A stretch of 64,000 nt of DNA from Ligilactobacillus salitolerans (GCF_003864415.1 NZ_BFFP01000003.1:1-64000), one strand, 5' to 3'; positions 36,101-45,648 are shown, counted from the first letter of the stretch. A program made the numbers and translations. Notes: generated by a model not told the origin, from the sequence alone.

Positions 36101-36744
36101 AGGTCTGTGAGAACTTTCGCTCTCAACATATACAGACTGTTTGTAGGACGTATTTTGAAACTGAAAGTTGAACTGTAACAGGATCTTAACATGAACCTGA
36201 TTTATTCATAGGTTTGTGAAATACAACCATAGGCTCAATAGCGACACTAACTTCGCCATGCCGAATCAATACACCTTGATTTTGGCCAACTTATTCAGAG
36301 TCGGCGTCGCCAAATAGACCGAACGTATTTCAACACTTCGGCCAGGCCCGACCATTTAGTTGCTTTGGTCACATTTGCAAAATATCGTTCAACACATTGC
36401 CTATAAAGCCACTAAAAACTTGGCTTGAAGCTAAATGTAGGACGATTCGGTGCGCATGATGCGTGATCTTACCCGTAACATGGAGCAATTCAAAGCGCAA
36501 GGTTGCGATTGTCTTTCGTGAGTCAAAAGGTATCAAAATGAGTTTGAATAGTTGAACGATGTTGTAAGCAACAGCACTGATCAAGGCCCTAGCAGCGTTC
36601 ATCGTAAACGAGTGACTGTCATTCTTGTCGAAAGCAAAACCGGCTTTCAATTCTTTGATCAGATCTTCGACTCTTCCGCGTTGACGATAGCGGGTGATCA
36701 ATGTTTCACACGGAATCTTCGTATCATTAGTGACCAATAAAGTA

Positions 36745-38012
36745 CCCGCGTTTTACAATCAAGTTAGCCACTATCGTTAGCACTCAGACAAAATAAAAAA
36801 CACCAAGTCGATACGACCTGTTATCATTAAAGTTCCTACACAATTAATGAAAGAGGTATCGTCTTGATGCAAGAACAGAATATCATGTCTCACACCAAAG
36901 GTCACCATCTGACTGCTTTCGAACGTGGAAAAATCGCTGCACTTCATGGAGAGGAGAAGTCAAATCGAGAAATTGCACGCATACTTGGTATCTGCCGGCA
37001 AACCGTCGCCAACGAGCTAAACCGAGGCCAGATCGATCAGGTTCAGAAGATCAATGGCAAGCGTGTGTATCGCACTGAATACAGCGCTGAGACAGCCCAG
37101 CTTCGCTACGAAGATAACCGGCGGCGATGCCACAGACCTCTCAAGCTCGTCCAAGCCGCTGACTTCATCGCTCACTTCACAGAACACTTTAAACAAGACG
37201 GCTGGTCCCCAGACGCCGTGGTTGGCCGAGCCAAGGAAAAGAAGCTCTATCGACCCGAGGAGATGGTTTGCACGGCGACGCTGTACAGCTACATTGATGC
37301 TCAGCTCCTGGAGATCAAGAATATTGATCTGCTGGAGAAGACCAGCCACCACATCAAGCACAAGGCCAACACCAAGCATAAACGCCTGCTTACTGGACGC
37401 AGTATCGATGAGCGCCCCAAAAGTGTGGATAGTCGCCGTGAGTTCGGCCACTTCGAGTTAGATACAGTGGTGGGTAAGCGTGATGGTCAAGAGAGCGTCA
37501 TTATGACGTTCATCGAACGCAAGTCCCGTTTCCAGTTCATGCGTCTGATTGACGGCCGCGACGCCGACTCCGTAAACTACGCCATGCGCGGTATCGTTGC
37601 GGAGTACGGCGACGTCATTAAAACAATTACTGCCGACAATGGCTCTGAGTTCGCCGACCTAGACTCGGTGGTCGATGGCGTGGCCACCGTGTACTATGCG
37701 CATCCATACCGTTCCAGCGAGCGCGGCACCAACGAGGTCCACAATAAGATGGTTCGGCGAGACTTTCCCAAAGGTGAATCCCTAGACGCTGTCAGCCCAC
37801 AAGCTGTCGCCGAGACTCAAGATCGGCTCAACCGCCTCCCTCGTCGCCAACTCAGATATCGGACGACCGAGGAAGTCTTCGTCGCTGAGCGCGCTCGAGC
37901 TCAGCGACGAGCTGCCAAGGTAGTCGTAGCCAGCTAACTCAACTCATCAAAGATAACAGTTCATCTCACGGTGTCGTGCCATGGGGTGGCTAACTTGTTC
38001 TTGCAATTTGCG
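36745..38012 (+). mobile_element. IS30-family insertion sequence with 13-bp target duplication
   Basis: A 1268-bp element flanked by direct repeats GACCAATAAAGTA at 36732-36744 and 38013-38025. The ends are imperfect inverted repeats of about 26 nt sharing CAAGTTAGCCAC (near 36759-36770 and the complement near 37986-37997). It encodes one complete transposase. Confidence 0.85.
36867..37937 (+). CDS. IS30-family transposase
   Basis: About 356 residues. An N-terminal helix-turn-helix (LTAFERGKIAALHGEEKSNREIARILGICRQTVANELNRG) is followed by a DDE domain with FGHFELDTVVG (first Asp), TITADNGSEF (second Asp) and ERGTNEVHNKMVRRDFPKG (Glu). It looks complete and possibly active. ATG 36867 is preferred; a TTG at 36864 is also in frame. 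The GC content is visibly higher than in surrounding genes, pointing to recent arrival from another host. Confidence 0.92.
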   Translation: MQEQNIMSHTKGHHLTAFERGKIAALHGEEKSNREIARILGICRQTVANELNRGQIDQVQKINGKRVYRTEYSAETAQLRYEDNRRRCHRPLKLVQAADFIAHFTEHFKQDGWSPDAVVGRAKEKKLYRPEEMVCTATLYSYIDAQLLEIKNIDLLEKTSHHIKHKANTKHKRLLTGRSIDERPKSVDSRREFGHFELDTVVGKRDGQESVIMTFIERKSRFQFMRLIDGRDADSVNYAMRGIVAEYGDVIKTITADNGSEFADLDSVVDGVATVYYAHPYRSSERGTNEVHNKMVRRDFPKGESLDAVSPQAVAETQDRLNRLPRRQLRYRTTEEVFVAERARAQRRAAKVVVAS

Positions 38013-39182
38013 GACCAATAAAGTATGATCGTCCCAAAGAAAAGACTCAGCCTTACTTTCAGAATGCACGATCACGCGATAATTATCCGCCCAAGTTTTA
38101 ACTTGATAGTCCAGTTCGTGGTCTTCACTTTGAAAATCAGTCGTCATCTCAGTGGCTTGAGTTGCCGTTGTGGTGAGTTCGTTAATGCGGTTATTCTTCT
38201 TCAGCCGGACAATAAATTTAACACTGCGCTTGGCACAGGCTGCATAAAACTCTGGCTTGGCAAAGCCTGAATCACCGCGGACTGTGATGTTCATATCAGG
38301 GCGTAAGGCTTTAAGATGATCAAGGATCGGGGCGATGAACGTATCAGCATCGCTACTGGTATAGACGTTACCCGGGCGCAACTGCGCACCTAGTAAAAGC
38401 CCGGTGGCATCATCAAAAACCAGCAGAGGGTGATAGCCATTAGCTGAATAATGACCATTATAGGTTGCGTGTTCTTGATGGCCGAAGGTATCCGAGTGTG
38501 TGGAGTCGATATCAAGGATCATTTCAGTGCGTGAAGGATCTTTAAGGACCACATCAGCCAGTTTCAGTAACAGGTTTTGGGTTTCAACCAGATTATCTTG
38601 AGTCAGGCTTGCGATGAAACGTGAAATAGAAGCTTGAGAGGCCACACCATACTCACCTAAAGCAATCCTAATAGCAGGATCCTGACGCCAAGTATTTGCC
38701 GCAGAGTCAGTGCAATAACCGGCAATCCGGAGCATAAGCGTAAATTCAAATAGATATACGAAAGAGATCTTGGCAAATTTTCGCTCATCATTAAAGAAAA
38801 TCGTATTACGAATCAAGTTTTTGAGGTGGATCCGATTGGTAAATTCAATTGGTAGTATCATTCCAGCATCATTGGATAATTGTCCGGCGTCGTTGATAAC
38901 AGATAAATGAGGATTGCATTGAAGTGAAGTTGCGCGTAGTCTAAGCATTGTGTTATGGCCTTCATATTGTTGGTTTTCAGCGACTCTACAATATCACAAG
39001 ACCGCACCCAGTGGGTGAAAAACACAAAGCAGCGCAACTTCATGCCAGTCATGAGGTTGCGCTGTATTTTGTCGTGTTTAAGAATAATCCAGGCTAAATG
39101 TTCTCCCGCTCCGAAGTCTGTTATACTATGCTTTATCGTATAAATTTTAAATTTTAATGAATTTCTTTAGGGGGAATAGGTA

Positions 39183-39554
39183 ATGCTATTTGTAAAGGAT
39201 ATGTTCGTGCTACTAGTCGCCGTTGAGGCATTGCTGATAATGCTTCTCGAGATGTTTGGCACCCAAACAAAAATGGCCCGTAAGGCTTTTGACTTGTCAA
39301 AAGGATATCTTGCCACCAAAGAAGCCAAATCATCGATGGCAAACCAAGGACTATATAATGGATTTATCGGTGTAGGCTTGTTATATGCTCGATATGGGCT
39401 CAGTGGTGGTGCCTCCTACCACGTTCAGATTTTATTCGTGGGTTTTGTCGTGCTTGCTGCCGCTTTTGGATCACTGACAGCTAACAAGAAAATCATATTT
39501 ACACAGGGTAGTCCCGCAATCGTAGCGCTTTTTATGCTTATATTTGTACACTGA
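39183..39554 (+). CDS. DUF1304-family membrane protein
   Basis: A 123-residue protein with four hydrophobic helices (about 5-23, 53-70, 78-96, 105-121). VEALLIMLLEMFGTQ near residue 15, ANQGLYNGFIGVGL and the LFVGFVVLAAAFGSLT region fit DUF1304 proteins. AGGGGGAATAGGTA precedes the ATG. Its function is unknown. It stands alone beyond the IS1380 remnant and may be part of the host chromosome or of the element's cargo. Confidence 0.75.
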   Translation: MLFVKDMFVLLVAVEALLIMLLEMFGTQTKMARKAFDLSKGYLATKEAKSSMANQGLYNGFIGVGLLYARYGLSGGASYHVQILFVGFVVLAAAFGSLTANKKIIFTQGSPAIVALFMLIFVH

Positions 39555-39658
39555 TGTGCTCCTCATAGTAAGATAAACTTTGGCTCCTAGAGAAACGGTA
39601 AGAATCGTTAGATATGCCAGTTAATTCTGATGAGGATAAGCTATTGAAAGTATTATTG

Positions 39659-39682
39659 GCCTGCCATCCGGCGGGCTTTTTG
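39659..39682 (+). terminator. Terminator in the 39.55-40.02 kb gap
   Basis: GCCTGCC pairs with GGCGGGC (one G-T pair) around ATCC, then TTTTT. The rest of 39683-40010 shows no gene. Confidence 0.8.
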
Positions 39683-40024
39683 ATTGCAAAAAAATAAGCC
39701 CCATATAGGGACTAGGGTGTACTAATTGGTATGCACATGGTTGGTACACGTGACTACTCTGTGGTCTTTCATGACGTGCAAGTTATATGGGCCTCGCCTC
39801 TAGAATGAGTTATTATTGAGTGCCACGGGTGCTCAAAATATCGGTATAAAAGCATTTCTAGTTTTGGGCTTGTCACTGATTTGCACTGATTTTCAAACCT
39901 AGGTGATTATCTAAATAGCTAGGCAGACGCCAGCCAATTCATTATGAGGCGCTATTTTTAATTTTCAGAACGTCCCCACTCTGCTATACTTCTTTTCGTA
40001 ACATAAAATTTGGAGGCATTCAAA

Positions 40025-40393
40025 ATGATTAAAGAATTTAGAGACTTCATTATGCGTGGCAACGTTCTAGATCTTGCTGTAGGTGTCATTATTGGCGGTG
40101 CGTTCACCGCTGTTGTAACTTCCCTGACCAAAAACTTGATCAACCCAATTATTTCTATGTTTGTAGGTAAGGCTGATTTAAGTAAGCTATATTTTACAAT
40201 TTTGAACGCAAAATTTACGTATGGCAGCTTTCTTAACGACGTCATTAACTTCTTGATCACTGCTTTTGTAGTCTTTATTATTGTCAAGACGGTTAATCGT
40301 ATTATGCCGTCTAAAAAACCTGATGCTCCTGTTGTTTCGAAGGAAGAACTCTTACTTACACAGATTCGCGATTTACTGCGCAATTCACAATGA
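40025..40393 (+). CDS. mscL: Large-conductance mechanosensitive channel
   Basis: A 122-residue MscL homopentamer subunit that opens on hypo-osmotic shock. MIKEFRDFIMRGNVLDLAVGVIIGGAFTAVVTSL is the N-terminal amphipathic helix plus TM1. TM2 is FLITAFVVFIIVKTVNRI, followed by a charged C-terminal helix (EELLLTQIRDLLRN). GGAGG at 40012-40016 selects the ATG at 40025 rather than the upstream codon at 40010. It lies alone with its own leader and belongs to a cluster of small membrane/stress genes. Confidence 0.95.
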   Translation: MIKEFRDFIMRGNVLDLAVGVIIGGAFTAVVTSLTKNLINPIISMFVGKADLSKLYFTILNAKFTYGSFLNDVINFLITAFVVFIIVKTVNRIMPSKKPDAPVVSKEELLLTQIRDLLRNSQ

Positions 40394-40502
40394 GCTATCG
40401 TAAGTAGTAAGAGGGAATAGATATCTTCGGCTTTCTTTTTGGCCTTAACTCCTGTATACTTATAATTAGTAACAAAGAATATATTTAATGGGAGGGATTT
40501 AC

Positions 40503-40751
40503 ATGCACTTCATTTGGTCACTAATTGTTGGCGCAATAATCGGTGCTATTGCTGGCGCTATTACAAGCAAAGGAAAATCGATGGGTTGGATTGCAAATAT
40601 TATTGCTGGGCTCATCGGATCATCTATTGGTGAAGCACTACTCGGCCATTGGGGTCCTAAACTTGCTGGTATGGCAATGATTCCATCGATAGTTGGCGCA
40701 GTGATTGTCGTAGCGGTTGTATCATTCTTTGTTGGTAGATCTAAAGATTGA
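40503..40751 (+). CDS. GlsB/YeaQ/YmgE-family stress membrane protein
   Basis: An 82-residue protein of the transglycosylase-associated family. It has three Gly/Ala-rich helices: IWSLIVGAIIGAIAGAIT, ANIIAGLIGSSIGEALLG and PSIVGAVIVVAVVSFFVG. GGGAGG precedes ATG 40503; the in-frame ATG at 40491 overlaps that site. The family is linked to general and cell-wall stress in Gram-positives. A tiny membrane protein gene follows by 15 nt, probably in the same transcript. Confidence 0.85.
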   Translation: MHFIWSLIVGAIIGAIAGAITSKGKSMGWIANIIAGLIGSSIGEALLGHWGPKLAGMAMIPSIVGAVIVVAVVSFFVGRSKD

Positions 40752-40766
40752 TTGGAGGTCATATGC

Positions 40767-40907
40767 ATGGATGCTTTAAAATCAATTTTTACATTTATGG
40801 TAGCCAGCACTTTGCTGGTTGGAGGAGCTCTGGTAGCTGGTACAATTTTGGCAGCCAAGGAAATAGATAAGGCTGGGGATAAATTGCAGGATTCGATTCA
40901 TGACTAA
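40767..40907 (+). CDS. 46-residue small membrane protein
   Basis: ATG 40767 after GGAGG (40753-40757, 9-nt spacing) opens MDALKSIFTFMVASTLLVGGALVAGTILAAKEIDKAGDKLQDSIHD: one hydrophobic helix (about residues 5-30) and a charged amphipathic tail. Two other ATGs at 40763 and 40771 are out of this frame. It is downstream of the GlsB-like gene and likely co-transcribed. No family is recognised. Confidence 0.55.
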   Translation: MDALKSIFTFMVASTLLVGGALVAGTILAAKEIDKAGDKLQDSIHD

Positions 40908-40946
40908 TGATATACGGGCCGTCTGTGATAGACACACGTTCGCAAA

Positions 40947-40977
40947 ATCCTGCTGAAAGCGTAACTTTCAGCAGGAT
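40947..40977. repeat. Perfect 13-bp hairpin without T run
   Basis: ATCCTGCTGAAAG (40947-40959), loop CGTAA, exact complement at 40965-40977. It is not a standard terminator. Confidence 0.6.
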
Positions 40978-41061
40978 ACGGTACGGTTGAGGTACGAGAA
41001 GACTTGATGCTACACACGGAAAAGGGTATCGTGGTTTAAGATGCATCGAAATTAACCCCAG

Positions 41062-41094
41062 CTCGGCATGTCAATTGGCATGCCGAGTTTTTTT
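41062..41094 (+). terminator. Rho-independent terminator
   Basis: CTCGGCATG (41062-41070) pairs with CATGCCGAG (41079-41087), then seven Ts. Confidence 0.9.
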
Positions 41095-41155
41095 ACTCCC
41101 TCAATTGTCAAATCAAGTGCAACACTTTATAACCAATTCTTGTTAGTGGTATAGC

Positions 41156-41800
41156 TTATGCCATATTGGGGTAATAGTCGCAAGGACGAAACCAGCCCAG
41201 TGAGCGCCTTGGGCGATGATTCAACGCCGACTGTGCTGGCTGGATCTCATCAAGGGTTACGTTCTTGAATGACTTTCCTTTTGGGAAATACTCACGTAGA
41301 AGGCCATTAGCATTCTCATTTGATCCACGCTCCCAGGGTGAGTACGGATGAGTAAAGTAAATCTTCGTGCCAGTCACGCGAGCCAAAGCCGAGAACTCTG
41401 AACCATTGTCGAACGTAATGGTATCTAACTCCCTGGCCCCATAAGAATCGATTGTCTCCTGAAGCGCCCGACGGCAGGTCTCAGCGTGGTAGTCAGGTAG
41501 CTTAACGATTATCTCAGTACGGGAGTACCGCTCTGTCAACGTCATCAGTGCTGGGTCACTTTCAACTCGCTTTCCCTTGACCAGGTCGCCCTCCCAGTGG
41601 CCGACTCCTAGACGGTCGTCAACGGCCTTTGGCCGATTCTCAATCGACTCACCGAGCTTATGCTTGTTAGTGCGAGCGTGGCGCAATCCTGGTCGCTTGA
41701 TGCGACGCCGTAACTTGACGGGTAAATCTAGGTTGGTGATTGGGAGCAGACCTGCGTCAACCCTTGCTACAAGCGGACTATCACAAATGCAAGCTCGACA
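41156..41800 (-). pseudogene. 5'-truncated IS30-family transposase
   Basis: The minus-strand frame covers the C-terminal half: LGVGHWEGDLVKGKR (first Asp), ITFDNGSEFSAL (second Asp), HPYSPWERGSNENANGLLREYFPKGKSF (Glu) to a natural end at DYYPNMA. The N-terminal DNA-binding half is missing. It is only distantly similar to the complete IS30 transposase at 36867. A minus-strand IS30 N-terminal remnant at 45170-45475 might be the other half. Confidence 0.85.
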
Positions 41801-41893
41801 AAAACATAACTAAATATCTATTGCCCTTATGATGATATTTTAGCAAACGAGAAAAACTAGTCCGAAATCTCATCATAAGAGCAAGTGTGTTAA

Positions 41894-42574
41894 TCAGTCC
41901 GTATTAGATAGTTTTCCGTCGACAATTTTGTAGACATTATCAGAAAACTCTCGCAGACGATCATCGTGCGTGACGATGACGACTGCTTTTTCCTCGTCAT
42001 GCGCAATATTGGCAAAAAGTTGGCCAACTTCTTTGACACGTGCCGTATCTAAGGCTGCCGTAGGTTCATCGGCTAGGATGATCGCCGGGTCTGTATAAAA
42101 CGCACGGGCAATTGCAACGCGCTGTTGTTGACCGCCAGACAATTCGCCAGGGTATTTGTTTAATAATTTTTGAATGCCTAGCGTTTCAATAATTTTGTCA
42201 AATCCATCTTGACTGAGGTTATTGTTAGGCTTTACCTGGTCAACAAGTTTGAATTGGTCTGCTACGGTTAAATATGGCACAAGATTGTACGCCTGCAAGA
42301 CGAAACCGATTTGTTCAAGTCGTCTTTTTTCGGCTTCTTTGGTACTCAAATCACTGATATCGTGGCCATTCAAACGAACTGAGCCGTCTGTTGGTGTTTG
42401 TAACCCGCCTAAAATGGTTAGCAAGGTACTTTTACCAGATCCTGAAGGCCCAATGATAAGCGACACCTCACCAGCTTTAAACGCTAAACTGACGTCTTCT
42501 AGTGCCGTAACTAAATTGGTTTTCTGACCAAATTGTTTCGTCACGTGTTCAAGGGCTAGTTTTTCTTCACGCAT
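41894..42574 (-). CDS. ABC transporter ATPase, HrtA/MacB-like
   Basis: A 226-residue ATPase with Walker A GPSGSGKSTLLTILGGL, Q-loop VLQAYNLVPYL, signature LSGGQQQRVAIARAF and Walker B AIILADEPTAALD. GGAGG upstream selects ATG 42574, five codons inside the longest frame. It overlaps or abuts the permease gene stop by a few bases, so they are an operon. The group includes HrtA (haem export) and other FtsX-type exporters. The haem link is suggested by the permease only. Confidence 0.82.
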   Translation of the reverse strand: MREEKLALEHVTKQFGQKTNLVTALEDVSLAFKAGEVSLIIGPSGSGKSTLLTILGGLQTPTDGSVRLNGHDISDLSTKEAEKRRLEQIGFVLQAYNLVPYLTVADQFKLVDQVKPNNNLSQDGFDKIIETLGIQKLLNKYPGELSGGQQQRVAIARAFYTDPAIILADEPTAALDTARVKEVGQLFANIAHDEEKAVVIVTHDDRLREFSDNVYKIVDGKLSNTD

Positions 42575-42578
42575 CTTT

Positions 42579-43631
42579 TTAACCTCCAATTACTGATACC
42601 GGATCAATCTTACTAATCACACGAATCGGAATGATTGCACCCAGTAACCCGGTTACCATCAATCCGACCGCAATGAGTACCATCAATCCCCAATCAAATG
42701 CCATTGGTACGCTATCTGGAATCCCAAATTCAGTTAATGCCGATAGTACGGCACCAACGACGATACCAGTTGCCATGATAAAGAACGTCTCAAATAACGT
42801 ATTTTGGGCCAAAAAAAGATTTGGAATGCCTTGTGCACGCAAAACTGCCAAGTTAGGCAATTTTTGAACCGTTAGAATGTAGAGGAAGATGGTAATCACA
42901 ATCAATGAAATGACAATCAGGAATCCAATCATGAGACCAAACGTCGCTTTTTGCGGTGTATAACCTGGCAATTTATTGATAAAGGCTTGGTATGAATAAG
43001 TCTTTAATGCTTTATCATCGACCGATTGTGACGTTTTTGAAGCAACGACGCTACCCTGGAATTGATCTGACACGCCCTTAATGATACGCCATTGCGCTAA
43101 CTCGCCATAAATAACAGGTGCGGTGTTATACGTGGCATTTTTCGCATAACCCACGATTTTATATTTCGTATCAGATAACCCAATCGAAATTTTATCCCCC
43201 ATACCGTAAATATCCTTATCAACTGAGTCAGCGAGGACGACTTCGTTAGCTGCCTTTGGCAAGTTCCCCTTGGTTAATTGTAGGTTTTTAGCGATGTACT
43301 CGTCGTTATTCATCCCAACGAATTGTGCGGATTCACGTTTTCCGCCAATTTTCATATTAACTGGTGTAATGCCAAGTGTTGCGGTTTTGTCGTCGCTTAA
43401 CTGATCAACCTGTTTCGTTGTCAGTAATGACTGTCCGGCATTACCATTAGCGTCTTTGGTCATTACAAACGACTTAGACTGCCAGCTGTCCACCGCTGCG
43501 GTGTTAGCTGTTGCCAGCCCGAGCGCCAGGGCACTTAAAATGAAAATCAAATAACTGATTAAGACGACGACTGTTAGAATCAAGCCGTACCGTAGTTTTT
43601 CTTTTTTAATCTCTCTAATTGCTAAAAACAT
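42579..43631 (-). CDS. FtsX-type ABC permease, HrtB-like
   Basis: A 350-residue permease. The N-terminus MFLAIREIKKEKLRYGLILTVVVLISYLIFILSALALGLA and the following TANTAAVDSW closely recall HrtB haem exporters of lactic acid bacteria. An extracellular domain (about 40-230) is followed by three C-terminal helices, the FtsX four-helix layout. AGGAGG selects ATG 43631. The promoter region carries a 19-nt palindrome. In other species a TetR-type HrtR gene sits beside hrtBA; here an IS5-family element lies upstream instead, so the regulator may have been lost. Confidence 0.75.
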   Translation of the reverse strand: MFLAIREIKKEKLRYGLILTVVVLISYLIFILSALALGLATANTAAVDSWQSKSFVMTKDANGNAGQSLLTTKQVDQLSDDKTATLGITPVNMKIGGKRESAQFVGMNNDEYIAKNLQLTKGNLPKAANEVVLADSVDKDIYGMGDKISIGLSDTKYKIVGYAKNATYNTAPVIYGELAQWRIIKGVSDQFQGSVVASKTSQSVDDKALKTYSYQAFINKLPGYTPQKATFGLMIGFLIVISLIVITIFLYILTVQKLPNLAVLRAQGIPNLFLAQNTLFETFFIMATGIVVGAVLSALTEFGIPDSVPMAFDWGLMVLIAVGLMVTGLLGAIIPIRVISKIDPVSVIGG

Positions 43632-43645
43632 TTGTTCCTCCTGTA

Positions 43646-43664
43646 TTTGTTGAAGTTCAACAAA
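43646..43664 (-). promoter_or_regulatory. Operator-like palindrome before the HrtBA-like operon
   Basis: TTTGTTGAAGTTCAACAAA is a perfect 9+1+9 palindrome 15 nt before the ATG, just upstream of AGGAGG. It is a good TetR-type operator candidate. Confidence 0.55.
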
Positions 43665-43721
43665 CTTACTATACACAAGCATACATGATATTATGATGAG
43701 ATTACAAAATGATTTTTCTAG

Positions 43722-44599
43722 GATGTGTCTTCAAACTATCTAGTCATTAACACTATTGACGCAGCGTAAACAAATGTTCGGAACACATATGACGTCTTAT
43801 CGTAGCAAGTAGCTACCCGTCTAACATGTTTAAGCCGATTAAAGAAACACTCAATTGAATGTCTTTCTTTATATATCCACCAGTCTACTGACCATGGTTC
43901 TCGATTATTCTCTTTTGGTGGGATTGTATACTTTCCGCCTTGGCTCGTGATGAATTCTCGAATTGCTTTACCACCGTATGCTTTATCGGCAACGACATTA
44001 ACCCCAGTCAACTGAATGGTTTTCAATAATTCAAGCGCTACGGGACCGTCATGACGATTGCCTTCTGTTAACATAAATTTAACCGGGTTTCCCAATGCAT
44101 CGACCAGCGCATGTATCTTAGTTGAATTACCACCAACGGAACAACCAATATTATTGCTTTCAAGTTTAGGACCGCTTTGTTTAGCACCGGCACTATGCTG
44201 ATGCGCAATAACAGCCGTCGAATCAATATGCAGGTATTCCATATCCGCGTCCTAGCGAAGCGCGCGGAAGATACATTCCAATACACCATCGCGGCCCCAG
44301 CGGGAAAGCCGTGTATAAACCGACTTTCATGGTCCAAATCGTGCAGGTAAATCACGCCAAGGCGCACCAGTCCGATTGATCCACAGAATCGCATTTAACA
44401 TGGTCCGATTATCTCGTAATATTGGACGACCTGTACTTTATGGTGGAAATAATGACTCGATCTGGGTCCATTGCTCATCAGCGATCTCATAGCGATGAGT
44501 AAGCATCACAATCAGCCCTTTACTCCAACATATCAGATTCAGGCCGTTTCGTACAACTAGTAGGCAATTCGCGAATATTTTTGAGTTTGAAGACACATC
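43722..44599 (-). mobile_element. IS5-family element with intact 16-bp ends but dead transposase
   Basis: GATGTGTCTTCAAACT at 43722-43737 and its exact reverse complement at 44584-44599 bound an 878-bp element. The ends could still be moved by a transposase supplied elsewhere. Confidence 0.8.
43736..44506 (-). pseudogene. IS5-family transposase with three nonsense codons
   Basis: One minus-strand frame from ATG 44506 reads MLTHRYEIADEQWTQIESLFPP, stop, [34 protein letters not shown], stop, a divergent stretch, stop, then DADMEYLHIDSTAVIAHQHSAG, GLTEGNRHD-like LTEGNRHDGP, VVADKAYGGKAIREFI and the C-terminal WWIYKERHSIECFFNRLKHVRRVATCYDK. All three stops lie in one frame, unlike the -1 frameshift layout of active IS5 relatives, so the gene has decayed. 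Confidence 0.85.
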
Positions 44600-45160
44600 T
44601 TAATTTATATTGTTAACTTGATGTGGCTTTGATTACGGTTACACAGTTTAATCATACCAAACTTCCACCGTTTATTCCACTTGTATAACAATGTGTTCAA
44701 ACGTAACCTAAAAACAGACGCTCCATGTGTTCGACTGAAAAACTGGTTATTCAGTATAAGTCCAAAAGGCGCAACAGCACCCACGACTTGAACGGCATCG
44801 ATTGAAAGCCGCAAACCAAACACGCTTGCGGCCATCTAACAATTTAAGGACCTGCTTCAAAAAATCAAAACTATAGACATTCGCAAAGGATAAAGAACTG
44901 GAAGCTTGTTTGCCACGAAATTTAATTCACAAAGAGTAGCCATGTTACGGATAGCGTATACAAAAATGCCGCAAAGCATCCGAAAGGTTTGGCTCCATCC
45001 TAATTTTGGAAAATGATGGGTGGCTTCATCGGTAGATCACCGTTAAGCACCTCTAATAGGCTCTTGTCGATGTCGCGCTAACCCGGCATGGCAGTTCTGA
45101 ATGTACCCGCTTATATCTGTGCACAAAGCTACCAACGCTGCGGATTCGAGGAGACACTAT
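44600..45160. other. Degenerate DNA, no recognisable gene
   Basis: Short frames such as 44605-44835 on the minus strand look unlike any protein I know. The neighbourhood suggests old transposon debris. Confidence 0.3.
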
Positions 45161-45169
45161 GAGCACCAC

Positions 45170-45475
45170 CATAAGCTCTGCGTAGGATTCTGAGCACTGC
45201 TCTAAGTGTGTGCCTGGACAACACACAGCACGGTTCTTCTCGTATACGGCAACACCGGTTTCGGCAAAGTAACGCTGGTAGTGTCTGCCAGCACCACGGA
45301 TCTGTTCGGTATTGCCACGCCTGAGTTCACTGCTAACTGTAAACTTGTTGCGATAAATCTGCTCGGCGGTTTGAGCGATGACGAAAGCAGCTTGATGGAG
45401 TGCTTGAAGCTTCCCCCGTTCGTCTAAACTGAGTTATTGATGTTGTCCTGTCGTGCTAATCTGAGAGTGGGCCAT
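45170..45475 (-). pseudogene. IS30-family transposase N-terminal remnant
   Basis: From ATG 45475 after AAGGAG: MAHSQISTTGQHQ, stop, LSLDERGKLQALHQAAF and AEQIYRNKFTVSSELRRGNTEQIRGAGRHYQRYFAETGVAVYEKNR. This is the IS30 helix-turn-helix region with a nonsense codon and many substitutions. It has the same orientation as the C-terminal piece at 41156. Confidence 0.75.
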
Positions 45476-45622
45476 GATGGCTCCTTTCTTATATGCATAA
45501 GATGCTTATAAGACAGGAGTCATCATGACCTTTTTGGTCTAGTCTATAAGCTTTTGCACTTCAAGTTAAAATCGGAGTTACAAGAAGCCTGAACTCAGTA
45601 TAACGTTTTGCTAGTTAAAAAA

Positions 45623-45648
45623 AGAAGCCAACAACGCTTCTCTTTTTT
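45623..45648 (+). terminator. Terminator
   Basis: AGAAGC (45623-45628) pairs with GCTTCT (45636-45641), then CTTTTTT. Confidence 0.7.

Larger units (their letters stand above)
36369..38948 (-). pseudogene. IS1380-family transposase interrupted by an IS30-family element
   Basis: The N-terminal part is 38948-38013 (DIDSTHSDTFGHQEHATYNGHYSANGYHPLLVFDD, the IS1380 DDE region). The C-terminal part is 36731-36369 (VTNDTKIP, YRQRGRVEDLIKELKAGF). Removing 36732-38012 joins codons in frame as DHTLLVTNDTK and gives about 432 residues, the normal family length. The gene was therefore intact when the IS30-family element entered. The tail that now follows in the N-terminal frame is IS30 sequence. Confidence 0.9.

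Noticed and set aside
37017-37451. 144-codon minus-strand frame inside the IS30 transposase
   Set aside because: GC-rich coding DNA leaves the opposite strand open; no independent evidence.
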